Of a stretch of 64,000 nt of DNA, positions 1 through 10,637 are shown one piece after another. This DNA is from Procambarus clarkii (lineage: Eukaryota > Arthropoda > Malacostraca > Decapoda > Cambaridae). The stretch covers positions 38,787,308-38,851,307 of the forward strand of contig NC_091158.1 in assembly GCF_040958095.1 (NCBI RefSeq), given 5' to 3'. The number at the start of each line of letters is the position of its first letter. Position 1 is the stretch's first letter. Made by a program: the position numbers and the translations under genes. The notes beneath the pieces were generated by a model that saw nothing but the letters and a program-made list of their open reading frames with translations, had not been told where the DNA came from and did no database searches.

Positions 1-706
1 GACTGTAAGCTCCAAAAAACCCAGTATATAGGCAAGACAACAACATCTCTTTCTAGGCGTTTAACGATGCATAAACAACAGGGCTCCATTAAGGAACATA
101 TAATCTCTTCCCATAACCAAACCATCGCCAGAGAAATCCTAGTAAACAACACAGAAATCATCGATAGATACAGCGATAGCAGGCGGCTCGACGTTTGCGA
201 GGCACTACACATCAAGAAGTCAACACCAGCAATCAACAGCCAATTATTGCACAACTATATTCTACCCACCTCAAGACTCCGCTCCAATATAGAAGCATCA
301 AGAAATATGGACCAATAGGCTTTCTACAAACACTTCTATTCAATATCCATTGTTTCGTGTTCTGTCTTGTGTTGATACTTTTAATACCCTATTAATATCC
401 TCTAATGCCACATCATCCTTCCCACCTTACTCAAATGTAATGCCACATCACCCTTCCCACCTCACTCAAATGTAGATATAAAACCAGGGAAACGCAAGTT
501 CTAATCAGTTGTGTATTTGTGAAGTCTTTGAAAATGTAATAAGTTTTACGAAACGCGCCCGTGTCGCGTCAGACTAGAAATAAAAATGAATTTTGGAGAA
601 GTGATTTTTGATTTACCTCCAATAGTGAAGCATAATGTACGAAAGATTGAGAAAATTCGTGTTAGAATTATTAATCTTACTTTTTCGGTCATATTTAATA
701 AAATAT
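1..706 (+). repeat. 5' terminal repeat (pseudo-LTR) of a Penelope-like element, cut by window edge
   Basis: This block is repeated at 2734-3439 with an offset of 2733 and I see no mismatch on reading both. It holds the C-terminal GIY-YIG codons and stop of an upstream unit (frame 67-318), the 3' untranslated region, a hammerhead-like fold (524-574) and the first codons of the next ORF (ATG at 586). Partial tandem copies that form pseudo-LTRs are typical of Penelope-like elements. The real left end lies outside the window, so the repeat may be longer than 706 bp. Confidence 0.85.
524..574 (+). ncRNA. hammerhead-ribozyme-like motif, copy 1
   Basis: The parts occur in hammerhead order: stem I 5' strand GUCU (524-527), core UUGAAAA (528-534) in place of CUGANGA, one extra U, stem II GUAA/UUAC (536-539 with 546-549), GAAA (550-553), stem III CGCG/CGCG (554-557 with 565-568), cleavage triplet GUC ending at 570, then AGAC (571-574) closing stem I. 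Hammerhead motifs are known in Penelope-like terminal repeats. Two core positions differ from consensus (3 is U, 8 is A) and could still pair with each other. The extra U before stem II makes activity uncertain. Confidence 0.6.
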
Positions 707-3051
707 GTCTACAGGAAAGACTGCTACCAAAATATACTAATGTTAAAGTGCACGACCCAGCAGCAAGGAATCAAGCCTTCACGATAAAATATCGCCAGGA
801 TCTGATTCGTGATCAGATATACAAGGCAGAGAATGAAATCAAAGACAAAAAAACGCAACTACTTCATGCTACAAACGAGTGGAGAAATAGCAACATCGAC
901 CATAGTATCCGTACCCGCATTGAACAACACCTCGACATCCTCACAGACCAACATCACCTCAGCACTGAAACAAGGATTATCAAGAAACTAACAACATTAT
1001 ATGGAGGACCTATGGCAATTCCACGACCAAGAGATGGCTTCCTGAACCTTGCAGGAATTAACCTCACTGCGGACCAAGTCACTCTCCTAAATCTGGGCAT
1101 AAACTGTCATGTTATGTCCAGACCGAGTGAAATGGCCCGGAAAGTGGAGTTGGAAATTCTGTTGGACGACATATTCGACCTCGAGACACAAAAGAAGGTC
1201 ACTACCAAAGATACCTTACAAGCAGAACTTATTGCAGAAGGAGGAAAGAATCGAGGCAACTACAGAAGCACCATACTGTCCCCCGAGCTTAGAGCGGCAG
1301 CTAAAAGCCTTCGTGAGAACAAGGAGATAGTTGTCAGGAGAGGTGACAAGTCGCCAATATATGTCATTCTTAAAAAAGACGAATATCTGGCGAAAATGAA
1401 CATCATACTCTCTGACCAAACTAAGTTCCAAAGGGTAACGAAGGACACTACAGCCGAATTAAAAGCAAAGGTCAACAAACTGATCGAAACTGTGAACGCC
1501 AAGAAATCCGGACTCCACCTGCCAAAGATCATTGGGGAATATAAACCTGGATATGCGTATGGAAATGTCAAGACGCACAAGCCTGGAAACCCACTTCGGC
1601 CAATCATTAGCCAGATACCCACACCCACGTACAGATTGGCGAAGCGACTCAACGGCCTGCTGACTCCTTATGTTCCTTGCGCCTTCAGCCTGAAGTCTCC
1701 AAAGGAATTTGTGGACTTACTGCGGGGCGCACGGGCCACAGGGATAAGAGCCTCGTTGGACGTAGAATCGCTGTTTACCAATGTACCTGTGGACGAGACA
1801 ATCGGAATGATAGCCGACAGAGTGTATCGTGATCCAGCCTGTACTCCTCTTGACATGCCGGAAAGTATTCTAAGGAAACTACTCCAAGCTTGTACTAAAG
1901 AGGCACCCTTCTTGAGCCCGGATGGGCACATGTATAAGCAAGTAGATGGGGTCGCTATGGGTTCTCCCCTAGGTGTCCTGTTTGCAAACTTCTACATGGG
2001 TACCATCGAGCAAAAAGTCTTAGTCGACATGAACTTGAAACCGGCCATATACTGCAGGTATGTTGACGACATTTTTACACAGGTACCTGATGTTAGACAT
2101 CTGCAGGAGTTGAAGGAGGCATTTGAGCAGAGTTCCGTGCTGCGTTTCACTTACGAGACGGAAAAGGATGGGAAGCTGCCTTTTCTAGATGTAACAGTCA
2201 TGGAAAAGGGCGGAGGTTTCCACACTGCAGTCTACACAAAGGAAACAAACATAGGAATGTGCCTAAATGCCAACAGCGACTGCCCTGACAGGTACAAGAG
2301 GAGTGTTGTTAACGCATACGTCGACCGTGCTCTCAGCCACAGCTCAGAATGGAAGCAAGTCGACGAAGAACTCTGTAGGGTAAGGCAGGTTCTAGTCAAT
2401 AACGGCTTCTCCAATGGTTTCATCGAAGACATCATAAGAAGGAAAGTGAAAAGCCATGCAACCTCCGAAGAGACAACTAACACAACACCTATACCCCCTA
2501 TTAGACTATTTTACAGGAACTTCTTTTCCACAGCTCATAAAACAGAGGAAAGGGTCCTGAAAGATATTGTTAATAGAAACGTTATCCCTACAGACAAAAA
2601 TCAGAGGATACAACTGACGATTTACTATAAAACCAGAAAAACGGCCAGCCTACTCATGAGAAACTCTCCAGACACGAAACAGAACGCTTTAAAAGAGACT
2701 AACGTCGTCTATGCCTTCAAATGCCCACTTGGGGACTGTAAGCTCCAAAAAACCCAGTATATAGGCAAGACAACAACATCTCTTTCTAGGCGTTTAACGA
2801 TGCATAAACAACAGGGCTCCATTAAGGAACATATAATCTCTTCCCATAACCAAACCATCGCCAGAGAAATCCTAGTAAACAACACAGAAATCATCGATAG
2901 ATACAGCGATAGCAGGCGGCTCGACGTTTGCGAGGCACTACACATCAAGAAGTCAACACCAGCAATCAACAGCCAATTATTGCACAACTATATTCTACCC
3001 ACCTCAAGACTCCGCTCCAATATAGAAGCATCAAGAAATATGGACCAATAG
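586..3051 (+). CDS. Penelope-like reverse transcriptase with GIY-YIG endonuclease
   Basis: An 821-residue open frame without interruption. The N-terminal ~250 residues are basic and Lys/Glu-rich. RT signatures follow: the KTHKPG/RPIIS block near residues 327-343, SLDVESLFTNVP near 390, GVAMGSPLGVLFANFYMG near 450-467, and the catalytic YVDDIF near 491-496. The C-terminal ~120 residues form a GIY-YIG nuclease: VVYAFKCPLGDC, then QYIGKTT, SRRL and a downstream E in CEALHIKKSTPAINSQ. Known role of the family: the nuclease nicks target DNA and the RT copies the element RNA onto the nick. The ATG at 586 lies 11 bases after the hammerhead-like motif. The next unit repeats the same start at 3319, which supports this choice. 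Length and motifs agree with full-length Penelope proteins, and intactness plus matching flanks suggest a recent, possibly active copy. Confidence 0.93.
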   Translation: MNFGEVIFDLPPIVKHNVRKIEKIRVRIINLTFSVIFNKICLQERLLPKYTNVKVHDPAARNQAFTIKYRQDLIRDQIYKAENEIKDKKTQLLHATNEWRNSNIDHSIRTRIEQHLDILTDQHHLSTETRIIKKLTTLYGGPMAIPRPRDGFLNLAGINLTADQVTLLNLGINCHVMSRPSEMARKVELEILLDDIFDLETQKKVTTKDTLQAELIAEGGKNRGNYRSTILSPELRAAAKSLRENKEIVVRRGDKSPIYVILKKDEYLAKMNIILSDQTKFQRVTKDTTAELKAKVNKLIETVNAKKSGLHLPKIIGEYKPGYAYGNVKTHKPGNPLRPIISQIPTPTYRLAKRLNGLLTPYVPCAFSLKSPKEFVDLLRGARATGIRASLDVESLFTNVPVDETIGMIADRVYRDPACTPLDMPESILRKLLQACTKEAPFLSPDGHMYKQVDGVAMGSPLGVLFANFYMGTIEQKVLVDMNLKPAIYCRYVDDIFTQVPDVRHLQELKEAFEQSSVLRFTYETEKDGKLPFLDVTVMEKGGGFHTAVYTKETNIGMCLNANSDCPDRYKRSVVNAYVDRALSHSSEWKQVDEELCRVRQVLVNNGFSNGFIEDIIRRKVKSHATSEETTNTTPIPPIRLFYRNFFSTAHKTEERVLKDIVNRNVIPTDKNQRIQLTIYYKTRKTASLLMRNSPDTKQNALKETNVVYAFKCPLGDCKLQKTQYIGKTTTSLSRRLTMHKQQGSIKEHIISSHNQTIAREILVNNTEIIDRYSDSRRLDVCEALHIKKSTPAINSQLLHNYILPTSRLRSNIEASRNMDQ

Positions 3052-3432
3052 GCTTTCTACAAACACTTCTATTCAATATCCATTGTTTCGTGTTCTGTCT
3101 TGTGTTGATACTTTTAATACCCTATTAATATCCTCTAATGCCACATCATCCTTCCCACCTTACTCAAATGTAATGCCACATCACCCTTCCCACCTCACTC
3201 AAATGTAGATATAAAACCAGGGAAACGCAAGTTCTAATCAGTTGTGTATTTGTGAAGTCTTTGAAAATGTAATAAGTTTTACGAAACGCGCCCGTGTCGC
3301 GTCAGACTAGAAATAAAAATGAATTTTGGAGAAGTGATTTTTGATTTACCTCCAATAGTGAAGCATAATGTACGAAAGATTGAGAAAATTCGTGTTAGAA
3401 TTATTAATCTTACTTTTTCGGTCATATTTAAT

Positions 3433-3439
<7 letters not shown>
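2734..3439 (+). repeat. 3' terminal repeat (pseudo-LTR) of the Penelope-like element
   Basis: Direct repeat of 1-706. It starts inside the GIY-YIG coding part of the 586-3051 ORF, includes the stop, 3' UTR and hammerhead-like fold, and ends within the restarted ORF (ATG 3319) where a (TA)n tract begins. The overlap of repeat and coding sequence is typical of Penelope elements and unlike true LTRs. Confidence 0.88.
3257..3307 (+). ncRNA. hammerhead-ribozyme-like motif, copy 2
   Basis: Same sequence and fold as 524-574, shifted by 2733. Predicted cleavage would fall after position 3303, shortly before the restarted ORF at 3319. Confidence 0.6.
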
Positions 3440-3514
<75 letters not shown>

Positions 3515-3566
3515 TTTTATATATAATGTTATATAAATTATATATATATATAATATATATATAATT
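3435..3566. repeat. (TA)n microsatellite
   Basis: Nearly pure TA dinucleotide run, becoming imperfect at the right. It separates the end of the PLE repeat from the 5'-truncated LINE copy A. The ORFs of alternating Tyr and Ile it creates are not genes. Confidence 0.95.
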
Positions 3567-4638
3567 TCTGTTATTCTTGCTGGTGCCAGGTGCTCCGTTC
3601 AGGAGTATATTCCATCTCCTCGGCTCTGCAGTAAGTGCTGGAAGTTTGGGCATGGTACCCACAAATGTCTAGTCCTGTCTCTCTCTGTCCTCTGTATGGA
3701 AGCGAGGTCACTCTAAGTTGGAGTGCACTTCTCCCCAGGCCTGCTGCCTCAATTGCGGTGAGGCCCACCCTACCTTCTCCCGTGCGTGTGTTCGTTACAA
3801 ACTTGAGGCGGCTGTTCTCAACTTGAAGCACCGGGACCGTTTGTCTTTTCCTGAGGCTTGGCGCCAAGTTCATGGTCTCCCCTCATTCGCTGGTGTCTCC
3901 TATGCTCGCGTGGTGTGCTCTTCCTCTCCTCGTCCTTCCCGCCTTCCTCAGTCTCACAAGTTTCCGAGCCTTAGATCCGGACACGCCCACCACCACCTCC
4001 CCTGTTTCCCTGTTCTGTCCCGAAGGGTTCCCTCCTGGTTCTCTCTCTAGGGCTCTCCTTCTTTCTACCCAGTCTGTCACGTCTTCTGTGTCTTCTATTT
4101 TCTCTCCCTCTAGTCCTCCTTCCCGTCATTCTCCTCTGTCTCTTGGCTCTCCACGCCGCCTGACTGTGCGGGCCGATGTCCATCGCTCTCCAGATGGTTG
4201 TGTTATTCGCTCTCGCTCTTCTTCTCCTATCGAGACGCTGGAGTCTGTTGCCCATTACATTGCTGCTGGGACGCCTGTATCTTTGAGTCAGAAGCGGAAA
4301 CCTGGCTCCTCTCCTTCCTCTTTCCCTGTCGGTAAGAAAGCTTCGCTTTCTTCTTCACCCCTATATCTGACTCTATCGTTCCTTCCCCTCCCGCTTGGAT
4401 GGTGGAGCCCCCTGTTCCTACTGTGGGGGTTTCTTTAGCCCCCGGTTCCATCTCGGTTACTGCCCTTGCTGAGGTGCGCTCCCCTCTTTCTGCACCCCCT
4501 CCTCCCCTTCCTCCTCCAGACCCTACTCGTCCACCTCTGGTATGTCCTCCTGCTTCTTTCCCTCCTTCTTTACTCAGTTTACACATGCCCCCTAACCCTG
4601 AATTCGCTGACCCTGATCCTGACTCTGCACTTTTTTAG
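3567..4638 (+). pseudogene. LINE copy A ORF1 remnant (CCHC gag-like protein)
   Basis: Fragments in several frames match copy C ORF1: a CWKFGHGTHKC-like first knuckle near 3628-3665, then the CLNCGEAHPTFSRAC-type third knuckle near 3737-3800, then the long Ser/Pro-rich tail ending in a NPEFADPDPD-like stretch at about 4588-4620. ORF1 proteins of this group bind the element RNA. Stops and frame changes make this copy non-coding; everything before the first knuckle is absent. Confidence 0.75.
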
Positions 4639-4721
4639 CGTGCTGTGTTCCTTCTTCACCTTTGTTTCTTTTTTGCTCTCTGTTGCTCTCCTCTCTCTCT
4701 TTGCTGATGTTTTTTCTTCAA

Positions 4722-7700
4722 TAGAACATCCGTGGATTTTACGCCAATTTCCTTGACCTCCAACTTCTCATTTCACAGTTTTCACCCCTTTGTGTCTGTC
4801 TCCAGGAGCCGATGCTTGGTGCTCGTCCTGGTCGCTTCCGTGGGTATTCTTTTCTCTCCCCTCCCTGTTGCTGGGGTCCATAATTCTTCTGCTCTCTTGA
4901 TTCGCTCCGATGTTCCCTTTGTCCCCTTACTTTTTTCCTCACCTCTCCACTGTTCTGCCGCCCGTGTCTTTGTGCGTAGATGGTACACGGTTCGTTTCCA
5001 TTTATCTCCCCCCCCCCTGTGTCCCACTTTCTCTTCCCGATCTTAAACACCTCCTAGACTCCTTGCCGTAGCCTGTGCTCCTGCTGGGTGATTTCGATTG
5101 TAGTCATGCCTTTGGGGTGATGTGCTGACAAACACCCAGGGTCGCCTCCTTGAACCTTTCATCCTCTCTTCTTCCCTGTCCCTTCTTAATTCTGGTGAGC
5201 CCACTCATTTGGACTCTCGGACTCGCTCCCTTTCTTGTCTCGATCTTTCTCTGTGCTCGTTATCCTTTTCCTTTGATTTCGGGTGGTGGGTCCTTGATGA
5301 CCTCCATGGCAGTGACCATTTTCCTATCCTTGTCACTTTTTTCTCTTTTCACCCTCCTCTCTCCTTCCCTAGGTGGTAGTTTGCCGAGGCTGACTGGCGC
5401 TTCTTTACTCTCTGTGAACCTATTTCCAACCTCTCTGTTCTGCCTCTCCCTCGCACCCTCCTTCTTTTTCATGACGCTGTCTTTGTCGCTGCCCTCCACT
5501 CTATTCATCGCTCTTCCTCTCTGGGAACGCGGAAGTGCGTTCCCTGGTGGAGTATGGACTGTGCTCGGGCTGTCCGCTGTAAGCATGCAGCCTGGAAGAG
5601 ACATCGCCGCCGGCAGACGGTTGAGTCTTTTCTTTTGTCTCGGAAGGCGAGTGCGGTGGCCCGTAGGACCAACCGTGCGGCTAAACGTGCTTGCTGGGGG
5701 TCTTGTGTCTTCTCCGTTACGTCCGAAACTCCTCTCCCACTGGTCTGGAAGTGTATCCGCAAGATTGCGGGCAAGTTCTTTCCCGATGTCTCACCGGTCC
5801 TTCGCCTCCATGGTGCTCTTGTGGTGGACCCGTTGCAGGTTGCGACCGAACTGGGTTCTCATTTCTCCTCTGTTAGTTCTGGTTCTCATCTCCCCCAATC
5901 CTTCCTTCTTCGTAAGCCTCTCCTTGAATCTCGTCCTTTAAATTTCTGTACTTATCTTCACCTTCCCTATAATGATCCCTTCTCTCTCTCTGAACTTCAA
6001 TCTGCCCTGGCCCTTTGTGGTTCTACGGCAGAGGGCTCTGATGGCATTCGTTATGAAATGCTTCGCCATCTCCCTCCGTGCACGTCTCGGTATTTACCGA
6101 GTCTGTACAATCGGGTCTGGGAGTCGTCGTCAGTCCCTGAAGACTGGCTCGATGCTGTTGTCCTCCCTGTTTGGAAACCAGGGTCTCTCGGGTCATCCGC
6201 CAAGGACTTCCGCCCTATTGCCCTCACGAGTTGTGTCTGCAAGCTCTTTGAACGTATGGTCAACGTTCGTTTGATGTGGTTCTTAGAGCACTATCATCAC
6301 CTCTCCCCTTCTCAATTTGGTTTTCGCAAGTGCCGCAGCACAACAGATGTCCTGGTGAACTTGGAGGTCTATATTCGTACTGCTTTTGCTGCGAAGACCT
6401 CCGTTGTTGCCGTCCTTTTTGACCTGGAAAAGGCTTACGACACTACCTGGCGGTATCATATTCTATCTCAACTTCATTCTTTTAGCCTTCGTGGGAACCT
6501 CCCTCTCTTCCTCCGGAGCTTCCTCTCTCGCCGTTCCTTTCGGGTGCAGCTTGGTACTACTCTCTGCCCCTTTTTAGCAGTATGAGGGTGTACCCCAGGG
6601 TAGTGTTCTGAGCACTTCTCTTTTTCTAGGTGCCCTCAACGGTCTTCTTTCCTCTCTTCCTGCTGTCTTCTTCTCTGCTCTCTATGTTGATGATCTTACC
6701 CTTTGCTGTCGGTGACGATTCACCTCTCCTTCAGTGGTGGCTTCAACTTGCGATTGATGCCGTGTCGTCTTGGGCCACCGATCATGGCTTCAAGTTCTCT
6801 GCGTCTAAGACTTGTGCTATGACTTTTACTTGGATGCATGTCGTTCTTCGTCCCTCTTTGTCGCTTTATGGTCATTCCATTGTGTACAGGGATTCCGCGA
6901 AGCTTTTGGGGTTAGTCTTTGACACTCGTTTGTCTTGGTCAGCCCATATCTCTTACCTCCGAGTTGAATCTTCTAAGGCCCTTAACCTCCTTAAGGTTTT
7001 GTCCCATACTTCTTGGGGAGCGGAGAGGCACACGCTCCTCTATTTACATTCCTCTCTCGTCCTGTCTAAACTCGATTAGGGTTCCCCTGCTTACTCTTCT
7101 GCTTCTCCTTCTACTCTTCGCCGTCTTGATGCTTTGCACCATACTGGGTTGTGCCTCAGCTCTGGTGCCTTTCGTTTGACTCCCGCCCTTCGTTTGTATG
7201 TTGACACTGGCTTTCTCTCTCTTCAGGACCGCCGTGATCGCTACTGTCTTCGCTATCTTGCGCGGTCCTTCCAACATCCTTCCTCTCGCCTCTGTCGTGC
7301 ATTGACTTTTCCTCCTCCTGTGGTTCCTGTTCCTCTTCATTGTCTCCCACTTTCTGTCCGGTTATCTAGCTTACAGGATTCTCTTTCTGTTCATATTTCT
7401 AATGTTTCTCCTCGTATTGTTCCTTCCTTACCTCCGTGGAGAGTCCCCTTTCCCAAGTTTTGTACGTCCTTGACTTGTATTACTAAAGCCTTTACCCCTC
7501 CTACAATTCTGAAAAGCCTCTTCCTTGAGCACTTTTCTTCGCACTCCCACTCTATTTCCATCTTCACCAATGGGTCTAAGTCTGCGGACGGTGTGGGCGA
7601 CTCTGTTGTTTTTCCTGACCGTACTTGTGTCACCTCCCTTCGGAGGCTAGCGTCTTTACGGTAGAACTTTATGCTATTCTCTATGCTCTTCGTCTCTTGC

Positions 7701-8014
7701 TTTCTCATTCTCATTCCTCCTTTGTGGTTGTAGTTGACTCTCGTAGTGCCCTCATGGCTCTAGGATCCTTTAATCTTGTCCATCCGATGGTCATCGAGAT
7801 TCAACATTGGCTGTTTCTTATTTCTAGTAAATTTAAATCAGTGGAGTTTTGCTGGGTTCCCAGCCATATTGGTGTTTCTTTCAATGAGCGTGCGGATGCT
7901 GCCGCTAAGGAAGCTATCCATTCTTGTCCCATCTCCCGTAAAGGTATTCCTTATTCCGACTTTTATCCTGTTACTCATTCCTCCATTCTTGCCCGTTAGC
8001 AGGGTTGTTGGTCC
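4722..8014 (+). pseudogene. LINE copy A ORF2 remnant (endonuclease, RT, RNase H)
   Basis: Starts with a NIRGFYANFLDLQLL-like endonuclease start near 4722. The GSDHFPI endonuclease signature lies near 5308. The longest open part, 5554-6585, carries the pre-RT and RT blocks LVNLEVYIRTAF and VLFDLEKAYDTTW. The RT catalytic region, related to YVDDLTLC, lies near 6682-6715 in another frame. RNase H pieces follow: DSRSALMALGSFN near 7737 and CWVPSHIGVSFNERADAAAKEA near 7852-7915. At least several frame changes and internal stops separate these parts. The C-terminal zinc-finger tail present in copy C is missing. Confidence 0.82.
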
Positions 8015-8211
8015 CACTTCTTTTAACTCTTCCTTGACGTTATATTCTTCATCTGGGGATAGTTTCTGGTTTCTTTCTTTGGCGATTTTCCAGAGAAAAG
8101 TTTTAAACTTTTTGTGTGCTCAGGTAACTGGAGTCAAAAATGGGTTTATCCCAATGATCAGCTATCCTGGTTCCCGGATGTTTAAGTAACGTCAATCGTA
8201 ACATCTTATTA

Positions 8212-8742
8212 TTAACATATGGAATGAGGTATTGAATAAAAAAAAGTGGAAGCACCACCTTTCAACAAGGGAATGTTGCGATCCTTACTGTGTTTACTGT
8301 ACACTACCGGCAAAACTACAGTCTGTGTGGAAGGGTAATAGGAATCTATCACATTACGATACGTTACGTTGTTGGCTTCTTTGGCTCGCAGACCTGTATG
8401 GTATATTAGTAGAATTTTATATGAGTGTTCAGATTGAGAAAAATTCAAAATTCTACTATCGGTCTGAGCAATCAAACGGCTGTCTAAAATAGGTTTATTA
8501 TTACGGCGCAATTTGTCGGCAGTACGGGGCAGGCGCATTTCTTGCGCCAGAATGGGACCCACGATATACTTGTTGAGTGTGCGAACGTTGGTTAGTCGTG
8601 TCATGAATTTCAAATTGGCATCGCGATTCAGATACACATTGTAATCATTTATCAGATCGGGGGTAACAGGGGCCTCACGACCAACCCGTCTAAGTTTAAA
8701 GCAGCCGAATTTTTCCAGAGTACACTTGTAATTCCTTAAGCT
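8212..8742 (-). pseudogene. tyrosine recombinase-like fragment
   Basis: An open minus-strand stretch of about 175 codons, apparently lacking a natural start, abuts the end of LINE B. It contains LLIYHTGLRAKEANNVTYRNVID followed by SKHSKDRNIPLL. This matches the first half of a tyrosine recombinase catalytic domain: the first Arg in TGLRxxE and the beta-hairpin Lys before a R-x-I-P-L strand. Such enzymes occur in Crypton and DIRS-like transposons and in several large DNA viruses of invertebrates; the fragment cannot tell these apart and should be read as a fossil piece. Bases 8015-8211, between LINE A and this fragment, show nothing recognisable. Confidence 0.5.
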
Positions 8743-8759
8743 AGAAAGGTTAAGAAGAA

Positions 8760-10201
8760 GGTTTTGGTGGTTGACACCAAAAGCCTTACGCAGTCAAAAG
8801 CCTTACGCAGGTCCACAAATAACCAAACAGGGAACTCCTTTTTATCAAGAGCTGCGTGAATCAAGTTAATCATACTAATAAGTGCATCGTTAGTGCTTTT
8901 TTTGGGTCTGAAGCCATATTGACAAGAGCTAAGTATATTGTGTTTGGCTAGAAAAGAGTAAAGCTGCTTGTAGATTAGTTTTTCGAATAATTTTGACAAG
9001 TTAGGCGGATTGATATAGGTCTGTAGTTGTTAACATCTTTGAGATCACCACATTTGTGGACAGGGGTTACTCTTGCTTTTTTTAGAATGTCTGGAAAGGT
9101 TTGGAGTTCAAGTGACTTGTTGAAGAGCAATGCAATAGCAGGGGCTAAAGATCTGGAGTTTTTTTTGTAAATTAAAGTTCGTATCTCTTCGAGGGCACTA
9201 GACTTGGTTTTAAGGGAAAGGATTATCTCATTGACATCAGTGGAATTAGTAGGCTTTAGGTACAGAGACTGTGGATAGTTACCTGTAAGGTAGTCCTTAA
9301 CATCAGTACTGGAAGATGGAATATCATTTGCAAGGGATGACCCAATGGAAGAGAAGAACCTATTGAACTCAATAGCAGAATCAGAGGCTGAAAGCTGACC
9401 AACGTTATTGGACAGGAGTGTTGGTTTGTTATTTAAAAATCTTCTTTGATCCCAATATTTGTGAAATTGTGCTCCAAGTTATTTTTAATGTTGCTCTTTA
9501 TTTGGGTAAATTTATCTTCATAGTATTTAGTTTTGGCTCGTCTAATTATTTTAGATAGCAATAACGAGTAATTCTTTGAGAATTCTTTGGAGACGGTTCC
9601 TAACCTATACTTCTTCTCAAGGTCGTGTTTTTTGTTAATGGAATTAAGTATTCCCTTTGTAAGCCGAGGATTGTTAAGCCTTTTGTTTGTGACTTGTTTT
9701 GTAAGCATAGGACAGTGGGGTGTTATAAAGGCGAAGAGTTGTTTGTAGAAAAGATTGCACGGCTAGGTTGATGTCCCCTATGTTACCTAATTCGGACTCC
9801 CAGTTGACATTATCAGCAGCAGTTATAAAATTGTTTATAGCAGTTTCATTGTGCAGCCTAAAGCTTAACTCCCTTGACTCAAGAGGTGGTTTGATAATGT
9901 TAGTTAAGAGAAATGTGGGGTAATGGTCTGTAGTGCTGTCGGTGATTATACCTGAAGTAAGCAGAGAGGTTATGTTGGTCCAGATGTGATCTAGAGTCGT
10001 AGCAGTACTATCAGTGATTCTAGTTGGTCTAGTGATTAAGGGTATGAGGAAGCAGGAATTCATACAGTTGAGGAAGCTAACAGCAGTAGGGTGTTCAGGC
10101 TCGCAGAGGTTAATATTAAAGTCCCCTGCGATAATTAGATGGTTTTTGTTCAGTCTGTTATCTAGTATTAGATTTCTAAGGTTTGAATTGAATTCAGACA
10201 C
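8760..10201 (-). pseudogene. LINE B ORF2 remnant (AP endonuclease plus partial RT)
   Basis: The endonuclease part has LIIAGDFNINL near 10130-10100 and a TTDHYPTFL block near 9935-9905, equivalents of the GDFN and SDH motifs that nick target DNA. A Lys-rich connector follows. The next frame, lacking an ATG, reads FPDILKKARVTPVHK and DVNNYRPIS near 9090-9005, then FEKLIYKQLYSFL, QYGFRPKKSTNDAL and WLFVDLRKAFDCV, the usual RT blocks 0 to A. The catalytic FADD block and beyond are absent. Frame changes occur near 9690 and 9000. Not functional. Confidence 0.8.
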
Positions 10202-10262
10202 ATCAGTGTCTGGGACATTGACACATCAATTAACAGGTTTAGAAGAAAAAAAAATTGTTTGC
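8760..10262 (-). mobile_element. LINE B (CR1/L2/Jockey-like), truncated, minus strand
   Basis: Minus-strand coding blocks appear in LINE order: endonuclease (10201-9674), a basic linker (9708-9433), then the front half of an RT (about 9430-8760). The element stops inside the RT just after FVDLRKAFDCV, so its 3' half is missing. A short tandem duplication around TGCGTAAGGCTTTTG (8791-8824) lies at the break. No RNase H or TSD is visible. It differs in sequence from LINE copies A and C. Confidence 0.82.
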
Positions 10263-10633
10263 GCCATTGGGTGACACATGCTAAATACCCAGGTGCCATA
10301 CAAGGGTTAATTAAACAATAGCATTAATAACATATATATGTCTAATTATCAGAATGAACAATACAACTCAAGGTATTGCCTAAACAAAATTATTAACATG
10401 TGTTAATGGCATGTGCTTGGAAAACAAAACAAAATTAAAAACAATTATCTACATTAAAGGAACAAAAGTTCTGACCTAACAACCACAAATGAATTTTAAG
10501 ATTAGATAATGAGGAAAAAAATTGTGTTAATGTATAATATATTTACAAGCTATACACTAGGCCTGGATCAAGAAGACTAACATCTGAGTGATAGCAGTCA
10601 GGATTCACTGGCCTCAGTGTGGTTGCTAGAACA
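10263..10633. other. AT-rich spacer, no gene seen
   Basis: No ORF, TIR or repeat relation found. It may be the far side of the DNA interrupted by the TTAA element at 10638-12217, possibly the 3' outskirts of the Gypsy fossil to the right. Confidence 0.4.
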
Positions 10634-10637
10634 TTAA

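Larger units (their letters stand above)
3567..8014 (+). mobile_element. LINE copy A (EN-RT-RNase H type, I-like group), truncated and decayed
   Basis: Homologous by eye to the minus-strand copy C at 14464-20749: same order of zinc knuckles, AP endonuclease, RT, RNase H. Copy A begins in the middle of ORF1, just before the first CCHC knuckle, and stops shortly after the RNase H domain, at CGTTAGCAGG near 8000 plus about 12 similar bases. Both ends are therefore missing. The coding sequence is spread over several frames with internal stops. RNase H behind the RT points to the I/LOA/R1-like LINE groups; the exact clade needs a phylogeny. Confidence 0.85.
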
